Shown piece after piece: positions 1-11,211 of a stretch of DNA of 64,000 bases. The notes beneath the pieces were generated by a model. The model worked only from the letters and a program-made list of their open reading frames with translations. It was not told the DNA's origin and made no database searches. Source of the DNA: Isoetes taiwanensis (taxonomy: Eukaryota; Streptophyta; Lycopodiopsida; Isoetales; Isoetaceae); contig JAJEKV010000002.1 of assembly GCA_021234155.1 (NCBI GenBank), positions 28,512,262 through 28,576,261 of the forward strand, in the 5' to 3' direction. Numbering within the stretch: the stretch's first letter is position 1; each line of letters starts with the position of its first letter. A program made the translations under genes and the position numbers.

Positions 1-190
1 CCACATTGTGCAGTTTCTGGGTGTTAAATGTTATACAGGTTTCGCAGTTTGATTTTGCTTTTTTCTGTTGCTTTTTCCCTTTTATAACAATGTATGTTTC
101 TCCTGATACGGAAGAGGTCCAAATAGTGGAGTCAGATGGGCATGTTTTGCTGGTGATTTGTGATGCCTGATTTTTGTTTGTATTTTGTAG

Positions 191-869
191 GGCAAAGGTT
201 GGGATCTTGAAGAGGGACTGCATAATATTTTTGAAAAGAGACAAAGCTGTGTTTATAATATCTGGGATGAAATGGGTATGTTCTATAGATTGATGCTTCA
301 GTTGACTTGCATCCTCATTGATGTCTGCCGCATTGAGTGAGAAAAAATTTTATCATCACAATTCTAGAGATTAGAGTTATTTGAGAGCAGAATTGGATGA
401 CTGATAAGAAATACATAGAGGGCATGGCACACCGAACACTTCTGAGAGTGGCATTATTCTGTTGGAATAAGTTAGAGATACAAATCCATCAGAAACATTT
501 TTCTTGTAGCAAATTGAACTATATATATTTTCCGTTCCTTATTTTATTATTCAGGCTACAAGTCAGATGCAACACGCAAAGTTCACGATCAAGAGAGTAG
601 AATAGTCCAAACAATTCAATACATCCAACGGCTGCAGCAAATCGACCATGTCTGCTTTCATTTTTCAACTTGTAGATGGTGACTTTGTTTTCCTTCTTCA
701 TTTTCCCTTATTCTTTGCAGTTATTCTTTCTTCCAATGCGTGCTCTGGCTTCAGCTTGTTGAGTGCTAAATATGATAGGACCTCTGAGAGAGAGAACCTT
801 GTTGCTTCTCATTTGAACCCATCCATATTTAGTTGGTCCATCACAGCCATGCCAACAAACTTCACATAA
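191..869 (+). CDS. 3' end of an unrecognised multi-exon gene
   Basis: Three candidate exons join in one open phase: 191-275 (acceptor TTTTGTAG before it, donor G|GTATGT after it), 555-671 (acceptor TTATTATTCAG), and 721-869 (acceptor TTCTTTGCAG, ending in TAA). The first exon reads GKGWDLEEGLHNIFEKRQ and onward; the second contains SRIVQTIQYIQRLQQID, which looks like an amphipathic helix. The exon 1 to 2 junction is clean. The exon 2 donor (T|GTAGAT) is weak, so the last exon is less sure. An alternative final stretch in another frame ends at a GTAACG donor near 902. The start lies outside the window. I do not recognise the family and infer no function. The gene lies just outside the duplicated block. 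Confidence 0.35.
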
Positions 870-1092
870 TGAAAGCACAGAGGAGGAGAGCAACCAGCTC
901 CATGGTAACGAATCTGCATTCTTGATAAGGAACACTTTGAATTTCATTGTTTTGATCTTGAGCCCAATTTGTTGATACTTTTCAAGTATATGTATTTAAT
1001 ACCTTTAGACCATCAGCATATATGTTTGCCATGAGGAGATACCCAGCAGTATAACATGACTTTAAACAGATTAAAGCATTTCCTTGCTAGTT

Positions 1093-2252
1093 CTACATTG
1101 CCATGTATTCTACCTGAACCATTATTGGCTCAGCAGCAGCGTGTAACAAACCACCTGCCTCTTTTAGGCAGCCTGCTCGGTGTAATAGTGCACATCTGGC
1201 TTGACTCTCATTGATGAAGTAGTGTTGGTCTTTCTCTCCTAGGACGTTCACGACCACAAAAGTACTAGAAACTGAGCTATACCCTTTCTCTGCATGTCTA
1301 TAAAGCACTGTCCAGCTTGGTGGGCGTTACCAATCTTGGTTTTTCATGGTGTCATATTGCAGTTCAGCCAGCAATACGGCAAAAGTGTGCTACCTAGGCT
1401 CTGACATTTAGCGTAGTTGTCAGCAAGGGTGATCCCACCCATTAAATACCTGAAGCCCACCATACCATTAACTATAGCTCCCATGCTGCCACATGTTTTA
1501 TTACACTTAAATAACTTTCTCTGGTTCCACACCATCCTTTTGCATCATTTCGAAAAGATCTATTGCATGAAGACCCTGACCATATTGGGCATATGCTGCA
1601 TCATTGCATTCCATACCACCATTGGCATTCACATTTGGACTAACCTGACCATGAATAGTCTTCCCCTGTGTTTGGCTGCACATTTTGTGGTTGCTCAAAT
1701 GCAGCAAGATCTACCTAGATAGACTCACGTGTTTGCAAACTGGAAAGTAATGTCTGTGAATCTAACAGGCCCCCACATTTGCTATACATATCGATAAGGA
1801 TATAATTAATATCTGGTATTGAACCCTTGGAAATGATCTTGCTATGCAGTAGCTCGCCCTCCCGAATGTTTTCTATGCTATGACATGCTTTCATACCCCT
1901 TAGGTCTCTAGTTCTCCTGTTTCTGATGACAAGATCAAGTACGGTTAAGCAGTCTCCATCATCTGCATAGCCTACAACCATTGCATCCACATTACAACAT
2001 TCTGATTTGACGTGCTATGAAAGATGTACCTTGCCGCCTCCACCACTTCGACATTTGGCATACATATCAACAAGGGCATCTCTTATAAGTCCATATGATT
2101 ATGCATAAGCCTTCCCTTCTGTTTATGTCCGATGCTACTGCATGTGACCTTTTCGGCCTTATATACCTGCGTTATCTTGAAGATGTATATACTTGTATAG
2201 AAGAGACTTGTCATTCAACTTCGTGGAATTGTCAACCTGTCATCACACAGGG
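1093..2252 (-). pseudogene. PLS-type PPR protein remnant (copy A, includes the tail)
   Basis: Reading leftward on the minus strand, broken frames give typical pentatricopeptide motifs: ALVDMYAKCRSGGG near 2,085-2,035, then ILIDMYSKCGG near 1,810-1,770, then GLHAIDLFEMMQKDGVEPEK near 1,580-1,520, and an E-motif-like tail LLHRAGCLKEAGGLLHA near 1,190-1,130. PPR proteins of this class bind organelle transcripts, often for RNA editing; that role is family knowledge and cannot be claimed for this broken copy. Several stops and frame changes separate the motifs, so no continuous product exists. The stretch 1,093-1,498 has no counterpart in the second copy of the block, so the duplication edge falls inside this pseudogene. 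Some breaks may be sequence errors. Confidence 0.6.
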
Positions 2253-2462
2253 ATGCTAACTTACATGATGTTTAAGTAAGATGATAAAGGCACACGAAAA
2301 TCACATAGCTAGCATCTAGAAAATAAGAACAGTGACATTTACAATATGTCATCTCAGTGATTACATGGCAGCATCCTTTGCTTAGTACTTACAGATAGAT
2401 TTCTGCTTTCTACTCTAACAAATTATTACCATGTACTGAAGCATTTTATTTGTAGTGATCGT

Positions 2463-2942
2463 TTTGCCACGGGTGGGGACGTCCGTATTTAGAGTCCGGG
2501 ATGTGGTATTTCCGGACTTTCTTGGTGGTATTTCTGGACATCCGTTATCAGCCAAGTGGTATTTCCGGCCAAAAAGGGTGGTATTTCCGGCCAAAAAGTG
2601 GTATTTCCAGCCAAAACCAAGTATTTCGGCCAAAAAGCAAATCCAACCGTGGCTGCTGAAATCTTTGGTCGGATCGTTCTTGCAGCTCCGTGGACGGCTT
2701 GAACTGCTTCAAAAGCCCTTCTAATCACTTTGCCTGCCTCTTTAACGTTAGTTAGATGAAGAGAGGAAGCGATTTGAGCCCAGATAGAGTCGGATTGATC
2801 CAAAAATGCCCTAAAACAGTTGATTCTGGGCTTGAAACTGTGAAGTTACAGTGGCTGATAACGGGTGGTCGGAAATACCCCAAAAAAAGTCCGGAAATAC
2901 CACATCCCAGACTCTAAATATGGCGGTCCCTTTGCCACACCG
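2463..2942. repeat. Inverted repeat with about 90-bp arms, copy A
   Basis: The left arm (about 2,463-2,553) and right arm (about 2,853-2,942) are reverse complements over most of their length, sharing GTGGTATTTCCGGACTTT and ending internally in GTTATCAGCC / GGCTGATAAC. They enclose about 300 bp. The right arm contains the ATG used for the Myb gene at 2,920. The loop holds a 20-22 bp tandem repeat and a minus-strand open stretch (DQSDSIWAQIASSLHL and onward) kept in both copies of the block. It looks like a foldback or MITE-like insertion; I found no convincing target-site duplication. Confidence 0.7.
2556..2637. repeat. Tandem repeat of a 20-22 bp unit, copy A
   Basis: Four imperfect units of the type GTGGTATTTCCGGCCAAAAA lie just inside the left arm of the inverted repeat. 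The core GGTATTTCCGG also occurs within the arms, so the array may have grown from arm sequence. Confidence 0.75.
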
Positions 2943-4193
2943 TTCTAAGAAAAGTATAGCTAACCGAGCTTTCGTGGTTCTCGACGAATAATCAAGGCGG
3001 GGGCCACAGTCACGTGAGGAAGTGGATCTTCTATTCAAGTAAGCTTGTTTACCTGTCCTCTTTAGAAGGTACTATTTTACCACTCATTCTACAACACGTG
3101 ATTCCAGGTTGTATGAAGTTCATGGTAATAATTGGTTGGCTATATCCAAGGAGATTGGGCGTCACAGAAAGGATGCAAGACTAAAATGGCATTACATGAA
3201 AGATAGAAAGAACAAAGGTGAACACAATATGTTACAATGTGTATACTTGCTTTCATTTTTGAAATGAATTGTGAATTTCAATGTATCTCTAACAGGTGCA
3301 TGGACCCAAGAAGAGCTTGAAAAGTTGGCAGCTGTCGTACATCGATGCTATGAGGTCAAGTCCAAATTAAAGGATACTGGTGCCAACCTCAACAAAGCTG
3401 GCGTGAGTTTTGCAAAATCAGTTTGCACTCATGAGTTTGTCTATGAAGTTCTAAATACTATGCATCAAACAGTTACGGGATGGTCTTAGCTGGGAGTCAA
3501 TAGCTAAGGAAGTTGGGACGCGTCCATACTCAACTTGTATTGTTAGATGGTGAGTGTTTGGTATATGAAGCTTAGAAGTCTAGCGTCGGCAAAGATTCCT
3601 TGTCATCAACTTGTGCAATTTTCATAATAAAGGTCACTTGGTTTCTAGGTATAGAGATTTAAGATCATCGATGGTGGCAAGTGGAGAATGGACTGATAAT
3701 GATGACCAAATATTACTTAAAAGGTAGTCTTATTTTTTTGTTAGCAGTGGCGAGTTTTGATTGTTTCTTTCTCTATAATTATCCCTTCAGAACCATAGGA
3801 GAATAAAAAGAAAAATATTAGAGACACTCCAAACCGTGTCTCAGTTTTACAACCAATCATAAATGAGGGCATGGTCATGCAGTACTTGGTTATTGCAGGC
3901 TTTTGGATGGAGAAGCAACAGATGAAGAGGCAGTTGATTGGGAGAAACTCGTAGAAAATAGGTAGACATGTCATTTTCATTAAAAGGCATATTACAGACA
4001 TCACATTCTTACCATTTTTCCTTTCATCAGGTCAGGACTCACTTGTCAAAAGCGATGGAAACAAATGGTGAAAACTTTAGGAGAACAAAAGGCACCTTTA
4101 GACTTTGAAGCTAAATTGGAGCTAATTACTAGAAGGTTTGCACCAACTCTGCTGGGAGGCCATGAAGACACACTTGAGGCATCAGACAAATAG
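2920..4193 (+). CDS. Myb-like DNA-binding protein, REB1/TTF1 type (copy A)
   Basis: Six exons with GT-AG borders: 2920-3038, 3108-3217, 3296-3549, 3649-3723, 3899-3961, 4031-4193 (TAG). They encode three Myb-like repeats. Repeat 1 includes YEVHGNNWLAISKEIGRHRK; repeat 2 begins GAWTQEELEKLA and continues with WESIAKEVGTRP; repeat 3 includes VDWEKLVENRSGLTCQKRW. This layout resembles plant REB1/TTF1-like or DMTF1-like Myb proteins, some of which act in rDNA transcription termination; the role here is inferred from the family only. In copy A exon 1 is garbled between about 2,967 and 3,005 relative to copy B and loses frame. Exon 3 has one extra base near 3,480 in both copies. The start ATG is chosen because it is the first one ahead of repeat 1 and lies in frame with it in copy B; the long N-terminus usual in the family is not seen. 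Confidence 0.65.
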
Positions 4194-4734
4194 AAGTACA
4201 ACCTAGTGTGCAAAGCTTTGCTAATTGTTTGGCAAGGTTTGGATGGCTGCTATCACATAGTTACCTTGCAATCCAATCTATCTCCCAAGAAGTTATGGAA
4301 TAGCAAAGCCAAGGTTCATTACCGACTTTCCATTCCACAGGGACATGTCGCCACTCTAAAACGAAGTGCGCATCTATTCCATGTTTTATTTAACAGGACA
4401 GGTTGGACATGTCACTGAAACAGATGACATCCTCTAAGTTGCACACATCGTCGCTTGAGGGAGCTTGGAAGTGAATTTGCAGTTTAGTGCCACTATTCCA
4501 TGTCAGATGAGGCTGATTATGTAAGATGTCTAATACAAGATCAAATATCAATTTGACAAGTTTTACATTGTGGTAATATCTTCTAAGTGCTTCTTTAGTG
4601 TCTAAGTGGTTTTAAGTTAAACAATTGCATATATCAAACAAATACGTGTGCATGCTTCATTCAATTGTTTGAAATACACAATTGAAGAATGTACTGGCTA
4701 CAAGGACAATGTAGAAACTGAACAACCAGAGCTG

Positions 4735-5003
4735 CCGCGTACAAAGAAGAGAGATTCGAAGCAAGCCAAAAACGTTTGTCATTTGGATGTGAAGAACATC
4801 CAGAACACACCAAATATTTCAAGCAAGTCAAAACAAGACTAGATGCCGACCAAGAATTCAGACGAAACATAAGTCTAGGGCACATAAATAAATATAAAAG
4901 GAACAAAAATAGGCAGCAAAGATTGCCTCTTCTAGAGCCTCAGGAAAACCCAAAAAAAAAAAAAGGATCGGCCTCCTTAGCTATGCAGGTAGGTCCGACC
5001 TGA
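4735..5003 (+). other. Coding-like stretch downstream of the Myb gene, copy A
   Basis: One frame reads RFEASQKRLSFGCEEHPEH and continues with KQVKTRLDADQEFRRNI and a basic tail. It could be a 3' exon of the Myb gene or of another gene. The same stretch occurs in copy B with small frame-changing differences near its left edge. No family recognised. Between 4,194 and 4,735 I see nothing beyond possible 3' untranslated sequence. Confidence 0.3.
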
Positions 5004-5023
5004 GGCCAATAATTCAAAGCACC

Positions 5024-5093
5024 AGAATAGAATAGAATAGAATAGAATAGAATAGAATAGAATAGAATAGAATGGAATAGAATAGAATAGAAT
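5024..5093. repeat. (AGAAT)n microsatellite, about 14 units (copy A)
   Basis: A run of 5-bp units AGAAT with one interruption (GGAAT). The matching site in copy B (50,031-50,060) has only 6 units, so the array changed length after duplication. Confidence 0.95.
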
Positions 5094-5679
5094 GTATTTT
5101 CATCAAACTCCATAAATGTTTATAGAAGTCTTGGTGCAATCGAACTTCTAAAAAAAAACTAGTCAAAAGCACGTTTGATTACTTTGCATAGCAAATTGTA
5201 GGATATGGTATGGGTGATGTTTTGTAATATAAAGTTGAAGTTGAATTAGGGCATTAGATATAGTACAATTTTGACAAGAAATTGACAACAGTAGTTGACA
5301 CTCACATTCGTAGTCCACATGAAAGCTATTCAAGTTTACAGAGAAATGCCATGCAGAATTGTAATCAACCTTTTACATAAATCTGCACTATAATACTTAT
5401 GCACTACCCAAATAGGAATCAATTTTCATGAAGGATTTGGTTCGGCTTTAGGTGTTCGGTTAGTTCGGCATGCGCTGCCCGGTTTCGATGACCCACGTTG
5501 AAGGGGGATATCTATATCGGATCGGATACGTTCTGATCAAGGCCCGCGAATAACGAACGGTAAAGGCAGCTCTCTCTCACGGCCCGGCCTTTCTTCTCTT
5601 CCGCGATGAATTGCTTGCAAAAGTCCTACATTTCTTTTCTCTCCCCCTCCGTGCCGTGGGCTGAGGAGGAAGTAAGGGC

Positions 5680-6003
5680 TCAGTGGGAAGAGGATTGTAT
5701 TATGAGAAGAAAATCTGTCTTGTATTCAATCAACTTTAGTCTTGATACGCTTTGGTTAGGATTGATATCTGGCAATATAGAGTTTTTTGTTCTTGCCAGA
5801 AAATAGAAAAGCTTCTTCAAATTGATGGAGTCCATTTGCAAATTTTTTAGTCTCAACATCAACAATAACATTTCTTGAGTAAAATCCTTTATGTGGCCCT
5901 CCACCAGTCTATTCATAAAGGCAAAAACATATGATGTGAGGACAGAATTCCTATTAGAAAGATCCTTCAGAAATTTCTTGCCACATCTTCTATGAGAACT
6001 CAT
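5680..6003 (-). CDS. Unrecognised ORF kept in both copies (copy A)
   Basis: A 107-codon open frame containing FAFMNRLVEGHIKDFTQEML and a leucine-rich stretch after it. Copy B has the same frame, extended to 125 codons at its C-terminal end, with one K-to-R change. Composition is protein-like, but I recognise no domain, and conservation between recent duplicates is not evidence of function. It could be an exon of a larger minus-strand gene. Confidence 0.25.
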   Translation of the reverse strand: MSSHRRCGKKFLKDLSNRNSVLTSYVFAFMNRLVEGHIKDFTQEMLLLMLRLKNLQMDSINLKKLFYFLARTKNSILPDINPNQSVSRLKLIEYKTDFLLIIQSSSH

Positions 6004-7394
6004 CGGATTATCCTTCTTTATTCTCCAATGCTATATTCAGCCTTGGACAGGTTGAAGGGAATGGAAATTAATATAAAGTTGATTATATATAAGCATTAGG
6101 CAGGATTTTAGAGTAAAAATGTAGATTGGATATAACCTACTCAGCTGTAAGATTTATCGAGAGACTTCTTGGTCAATGGTATATCCATGTAGTGAAAGTG
6201 CTTATTAATATTTTGACTTATAGCTTTTCCATAAGTTAAATGAAGTAATTGATTGATAAACCTAGTAAATTAATTGAAGTTGAGCACGGTTATGGAATCT
6301 AGTAAAGTGAATCATCACTTCTTTCTAAGAGGTCCACAATTCAAGCATTGTACATATGATAGCCATTTCAAGTCGCAGAGTTTCTTTCACTTTTCACTGA
6401 ATGCTTACCAAGAAGTGTCCATTGGCATTTCTTCATTTTTTTCCTGTGTTTAGTTCTTTGTTCTACCTCGATTCTTGTCCGCGGCCCGCATCATCCGTCT
6501 TTGCTTGGCGTCGATAATTCTTCCACCCATAAAATTGGACCATCACATTATTCACGTATCTGAGAACCTCCATTTGATCGGTTTGGTTTGTATGGGCATA
6601 TTTCACAGCAATTACCATGTAGGCAATTATTCCATTTTCTCTAGAGCTGTCTCACAATTTCATATGTTTGGGTCTCATTGATTAGCTGCAAAATTATTCA
6701 ACACTCCTAAAACATATATGGGAAAGGCATTCTCAATATGCTAGCAATTCTCTTAACATGCGCATTAACAAATAAAAGATCCGAGCCTCGTAAGCTGAGT
6801 CCATCCATTTTATATGCTCAGCTTAGATAAGGTGACTCTGCTTAGCCAAATCATAAGAAATTGGCTCATGGCTATGGAACATCTTTAGAAACGAGTCGCT
6901 AGGTCTCAATCTGCGTTTGTGTATGCTTGTATATCATGCTCAAAAAATGCTGCTGATGAAGAAGCTTGCCAGCATGACCTTGTGTCATTACTCCATTCCT
7001 GATACAAAAGTCCAAACACGGCCTACACACAAATATGAACTCAAACAGTTCATGGTTGCTAATGTAAACATGGATAACCAAGACTGTGAATAAGAATGTG
7101 AATTGATGTTATGTGAAGGTCACTTGATTGTCCGAACTGAATCTAGTCAATGGACAGACTAGGATGTGCCCGTAGTTAACTCCTTGGATCAGTACCACTC
7201 TTTTGACGAGGATTAAGTAGCATAAGTTCACACAACTTTAGTTAAAGAGCAAAAGAATGAATTCTTGAATTCAAGCACAGGGTCGTTAAATTGTGAACCA
7301 TCCCTTTCCTACTAGTGATCGAAGCCGAATTAGCTCCAATATGTTTAACTCTAAAATAGAAGTCTGCTAGAAGCATGAATTCTGTAAGCTCTAA
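6004..7394. other. No gene recognised (copy A)
   Basis: AT-rich sequence nearly identical to 50,969-52,313. Short open frames on both strands have no recognisable domain, apart from a possible downstream continuation of the PPR pseudogene. Confidence 0.5.
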
Positions 7395-8514
7395 TCAGGG
7401 TTCTCCATACAATGACAAATACTTCAAATGGCATGTTAAGAATAAACTCTTACGCCCGGAAAAGCCATCCAACTTTGTGAAAAGAACATCGATCATGCGG
7501 TTGCATTGACCATTTGTTAGCATAATGGCATAGTTGGAAACCAAGCAAAGAGTGATGAAGCCCCTCATCCACCAAACTAACATGGCTGCAAGCTGAAAGA
7601 ATGCTAATAAATGTGACCGAGTCTGGCATGACATGATGGAAATGCATCTGTTAAAAAATCCGGAGAGCGTTTTGCCATCTCCATGATCATTATATAAGGC
7701 CAAGATGGCGTTCCATGAAAACAGGTTCTTGGACAAGCATGATATCAAACATGTGGCGGGCATCATCAATGCTTTCAAATTTCCCATAAGAGTAACAAGA
7801 GTTGTGGCAAATGACAAACATCTGTCTCAAAATGCCCCCTACAATATATTTATGGAGCTTCTTTCCATGATAAAGAGAGAATCCATATCCACATGCATCT
7901 AAAAGACTCATAAACGTCTCTACTTGGCTGACCGTCCAGCTGCATTTTTTCAAAGACTAGCATGGCCTGCTCACAAAGACCATCTTTGTGCAAGTCGCAA
8001 GACAATTATGACATTAAACGAAATGCGGTCTTTTAAGGTTTCATTGAACAAAATTTGAGCTTCTATACAATTATGCCTATGATCATAGTCCAGGAGAACA
8101 CATTTACACATTCCTGTTACCTAGATTATCAAATGCAAAGCAAGCATCTTGGAAAGCCCCACATTTCCCATACATATCTACGAGCAGATTTCCCAAAATC
8201 TCTCTTTATCACAACAACGTTTGATAATGTGGGCATGGACGAACTTATCTTCTGGCAGAGCTTTGGAACCGTCATATCCTCGGACTAAAGAAGCAAAGGT
8301 TTGAAGCTACCTAAATGCCGGATCTCGCCACCCAATTGGCGATTCCTTCCCGGCACCATGCTTTCGCCGTTTCTTCTTGAATCATTTTGAAAACCTGGAA
8401 AAGGCCATCAGGGCAAATCCGCCCTATAACAGGCCAAAATTGAGGGTTTTGTGAAGAACTAATCGAATCATGGTTAGATTGAAAGAAGGATGCCGGATTG
8501 GAAACCATGGCCAC
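7395..8514 (-). pseudogene. Second PLS-type PPR remnant (copy A)
   Basis: The start is at 8,514 (MAMVSNPASFFQSNHD). Frame-broken PPR motifs then follow leftward: LLVDMYGKCGAFQDA near 8,190-8,140, FNEIPEKDQISFNVIIAALA (read in copy B), FSWNAILALYNDHGDGK near 7,730-7,680, and MPDSVTFISILSACSHVSLV near 7,630-7,570. The usual job is binding organelle RNA. The frame breaks near the run of T on the minus strand at about 7,650, and also after the N-terminus, in both copies of the block; those breaks therefore predate the duplication or are common artefacts. Copy A has further damage at CAG/CTG sites, for example at 7,452-7,480, so copy B is the better text. Confidence 0.7.
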
Positions 8515-9941
8515 TAAAGTAATCGGGAAGATGGAGATGAAAAAAAAAGGAATAAATTCTTAAATCGCTGGGGCAACGCCGACGGCCAGAATTTGCTTGT
8601 CAAAGACGCTCCCATAATTAACTCTAATTTCCATGGATTTTAACGGCCGTAGATGAAATCCAACGCTTGAAATAGCATCCACTTGCACAAAAATCCCACT
8701 TGGCGGCTACATGGACACTCTAAAATTGCTTCAAAGTGTCAACTTGTGTTTTGTGCAAGCGTCGAAAAAAGAAAAAAATAAAGCCATGCAAAATATACCT
8801 CGTGAATGCCAGAAAGATCAAGTAGCATGAAATGCTGATGATAATATCAAATATCCTTTTACTGAAGCGACCTCCTCGATGAAAGAAATAAGCTCCTGGC
8901 AGTTGCAACAATAGAAGAAAGGCCGATTTGCTAATTTGCAAGGCCCGTTAATATGGCAATGACTTCGGCTGGCAATAGACAATGGCTAGGGTTAACCACT
9001 CCATCTGCCCCTCCTGTGCATACTTTGAGGATAGGATCGAACCGGGCTCGTGGTGACTTTATTCCTCATAGGTAAACCATCTATAAGTTATAAGCTAAGA
9101 AAACCTTATGTTTTTAAAGTTGTTTAATGGCTGATAACGGGACGTCGGTCTATTAAAATAAAACACAGATCGAATAACGCAGTTCTTTGCGGATTTCTTT
9201 GGAAAAGGGTCGATCTCGACCGGAAAAAAACCGAAGTCCTCTCTATTCATAGTCGAATCGTTAGTATCCAGCCTTATCTACCTTTTTCTAGCTATTCACA
9301 GCCAAAAGGGAGGATCCAGAAAAGGTCTGGTTTCTTTCTATATAAATAAACCGTTGCTTCTACCTTGGTCAATCAACCTCGTCTGAACCATTTCTGAAGC
9401 CCTGCGTCTCTGTCTACTATTGGATCTAGCCTAACTTGGTTTGTTGTTGCGGAATTCCTGCTGAGTTGTTGAGTTGGTAAGATAACGACCCAGTTGGGAG
9501 GCAAATCATCTCCTAAAGATTGGAGTGTTTCTTTTGTTTTACATTGTTTGTATTTCTGAAGTTTTTTGTGTAATTATATCAATCTAAACCTCCTTCTGGA
9601 AATGCAATCCCGAGGTATCACCCATCGAGACTACTCTGGGTTGCCTCTCCCTAGTCCAATGAGGTAGGAACGGGCAAGCCCTTCTCGAAGTTCAGTGGTT
9701 CCATGGGCAGTTAGAGGATCATGGACGACACACATCCTTACCCGACTGAACTCCCCAAAACAAGGGCCAACACCTGCAGCTCTTGAGGGTCAGGGCGACA
9801 TTAGTGACCCAGGAAGTGTCAAACCCATACCCGGCCCACATGAAGTGACCGGCTAGAGGTCAAACCCATTATGAAGACCCCAGTAACCGCGCTCAATAGA
9901 GTCTTGTCCTTCACTTTACCACTGCCTCCATTATGTAGTAC
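8515..9941. other. Intergenic; LTR- or promoter-like stretch with a TATA box
   Basis: No coding region recognised. Around 9,339-9,350 lies TATATAAATAAACC, followed about 200 bp later by T-rich and AATTATATCAA sequence, an arrangement seen in promoters and in the U3-R of LTRs. No matching second LTR, primer-binding site or terminal TG..CA pair could be shown. The stretch abuts the 25S rRNA piece and is repeated almost unchanged in copy B. Confidence 0.3.
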
Positions 9942-10240
9942 TCAGAGAGTCATAGTTACTCCCGCCATTTACTCGAGCTTGGTTGAATTTCTTCACTTTG
10001 ACATTGTTCCAATCGGGCGAAAATCACATTGCGTCAACATCCGCAAGGACCATCACAATACTTTGTTTTAATTAAACGATTGGATTTCCGTTGTCCGTCC
10101 CATTTTACGAGACTACTATTCGCCGCTTTAGGGCGAAAGCATCCCCTGAGGGAATGTATTCTACGCCCATTACCCAATCGGCACAAGGAGGCCCGCCCCC
10201 TTGCCGGGGGAGGCGGGGCGGTGCCGTCTTGCAAGGCTGA
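9942..10240 (-). rRNA. Decayed fragment of nuclear 25S rRNA (copy A)
   Basis: The plus strand is the reverse complement of a highly conserved part of 25S/28S rRNA: GAGTCATAGTTACTCCCGCC, then TTGGTTGAATTTCTTCACTT, then TTTGTTTTAATTAAAC and a GC-rich variable part to about 10,240. Differences from the conserved rRNA include C-to-T/G-to-A changes at CpG sites (CCGTTTAC became CCATTTAC), as expected of an old silent methylated copy. In copy A the segment near 9,994-10,020 is also garbled at CAG/CTG sites, while copy B has the canonical string there. Similarity stops abruptly at 9,942. This is not a working rRNA gene. Confidence 0.88.
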
Positions 10241-11035
10241 TCACTACAAGATCCTCATCGCGAGAATGACATCGAACATTGTTAAAGAACGTCCCGAGCG
10301 TTGATAGTCGATGGACATCATCATTTACCGGTCATTGATCGGTCAATCAATCGTCGGTGAAAAGACGAGCGGATGTCGCTCAATGAACCCAAGTTTGCTG
10401 TAGCTTATACAAAAAAATAAAACAAAAAGGAAGAGACGACGTTTAACGTCAACACGTCCGCACCATGCCATCGCTGCGCTGGCATTTGCGTGGCGGTTTG
10501 TTTTTTAATAATTAATTCAAAAATACATTATCATCGAGCGGTACATTAGAGCTAGCACCATAATAGCTCCCACTATGGCAAACCTTCATAAGAAGAGAAA
10601 CAAAAACTCTTTCTTGCACAAATGTCCCTTCCACGACCCTCAAACAAGACATACACACCCTCCAAATCCCTACTCTGCATCCTGCACAAGCTATCCAACC
10701 TATCGATCCAAAATATTCCATAGTATATCATCTAAGAAAAAATTTAGGCCTTCGAAGTCTATGGGTTGCCTTCCATTTCAAGGGTTGCCCCGTACGGTGT
10801 TGTAGAAGTAATACAAAGGCTATCAAAAGATAGATACTAGTACTTTTTATATCATACCACATGGTATCATCCCATAGGGATATATGAAGGTCCCCTAAAT
10901 GTCTCGAGAGAAATACGCCAATGATATGATTTTTCAAAATATTTTTCTACTACAGCAAAAATCGTAGACTACTCTTACCGGTATCTAGCTTAGTCTACTC
11001 TTACCCTTATCCAGGTTTTCCAAAATATAAGGCAG
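10241..11035. other. No gene recognised (copy A)
   Basis: Contains a short palindrome GACGTTTAACGTC near 10,438. The open frames on both strands between 10,512 and 10,937 lack any domain I know. Confidence 0.5.
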
Positions 11036-11211
11036 GCAACCTTGGCAAACCATTTGGACATTTTCTAAAAGTACCCTATTTTGAAAAATAGGGGAATTTC
11101 TACTTTTATGGAAGCAGTTTTAAGCAACCGTGCCAAACCATTTGGAATCATTTTCTATGAACAGCGTATTTTGAGAAATAGGAGTATTTCTACTTTACGA
11201 ACGCAGTTTTA
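11036..11211. repeat. Tandem duplication, 2 x 88 bp (copy A)
   Basis: Units 11,036-11,123 and 11,124-11,211 share GCAACC, CCAAACCATTTGGA-like, GAAATAGG and GCAGTTTTA at the same spacing but differ at many bases, so the duplication is old. In copy B the first unit is cut to about 48 bp (55,979-56,026). Confidence 0.8.

Noticed and set aside
1417-1722. 101-codon plus-strand frame
   Set aside because: It lies antisense to PPR motifs that read on the minus strand, so it is a shadow.
8990-9940. A complete LTR or a site-specific rDNA retrotransposon
   Set aside because: A TATA box and poly(A)-like signals are present, but no second LTR, no primer site and no coding part could be shown; only the site coincidence is reported.
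10512-10937. Overlapping frames on both strands (also 55,436-55,881)
   Set aside because: No known domain, and the frames differ between the two copies, as expected of non-coding DNA.
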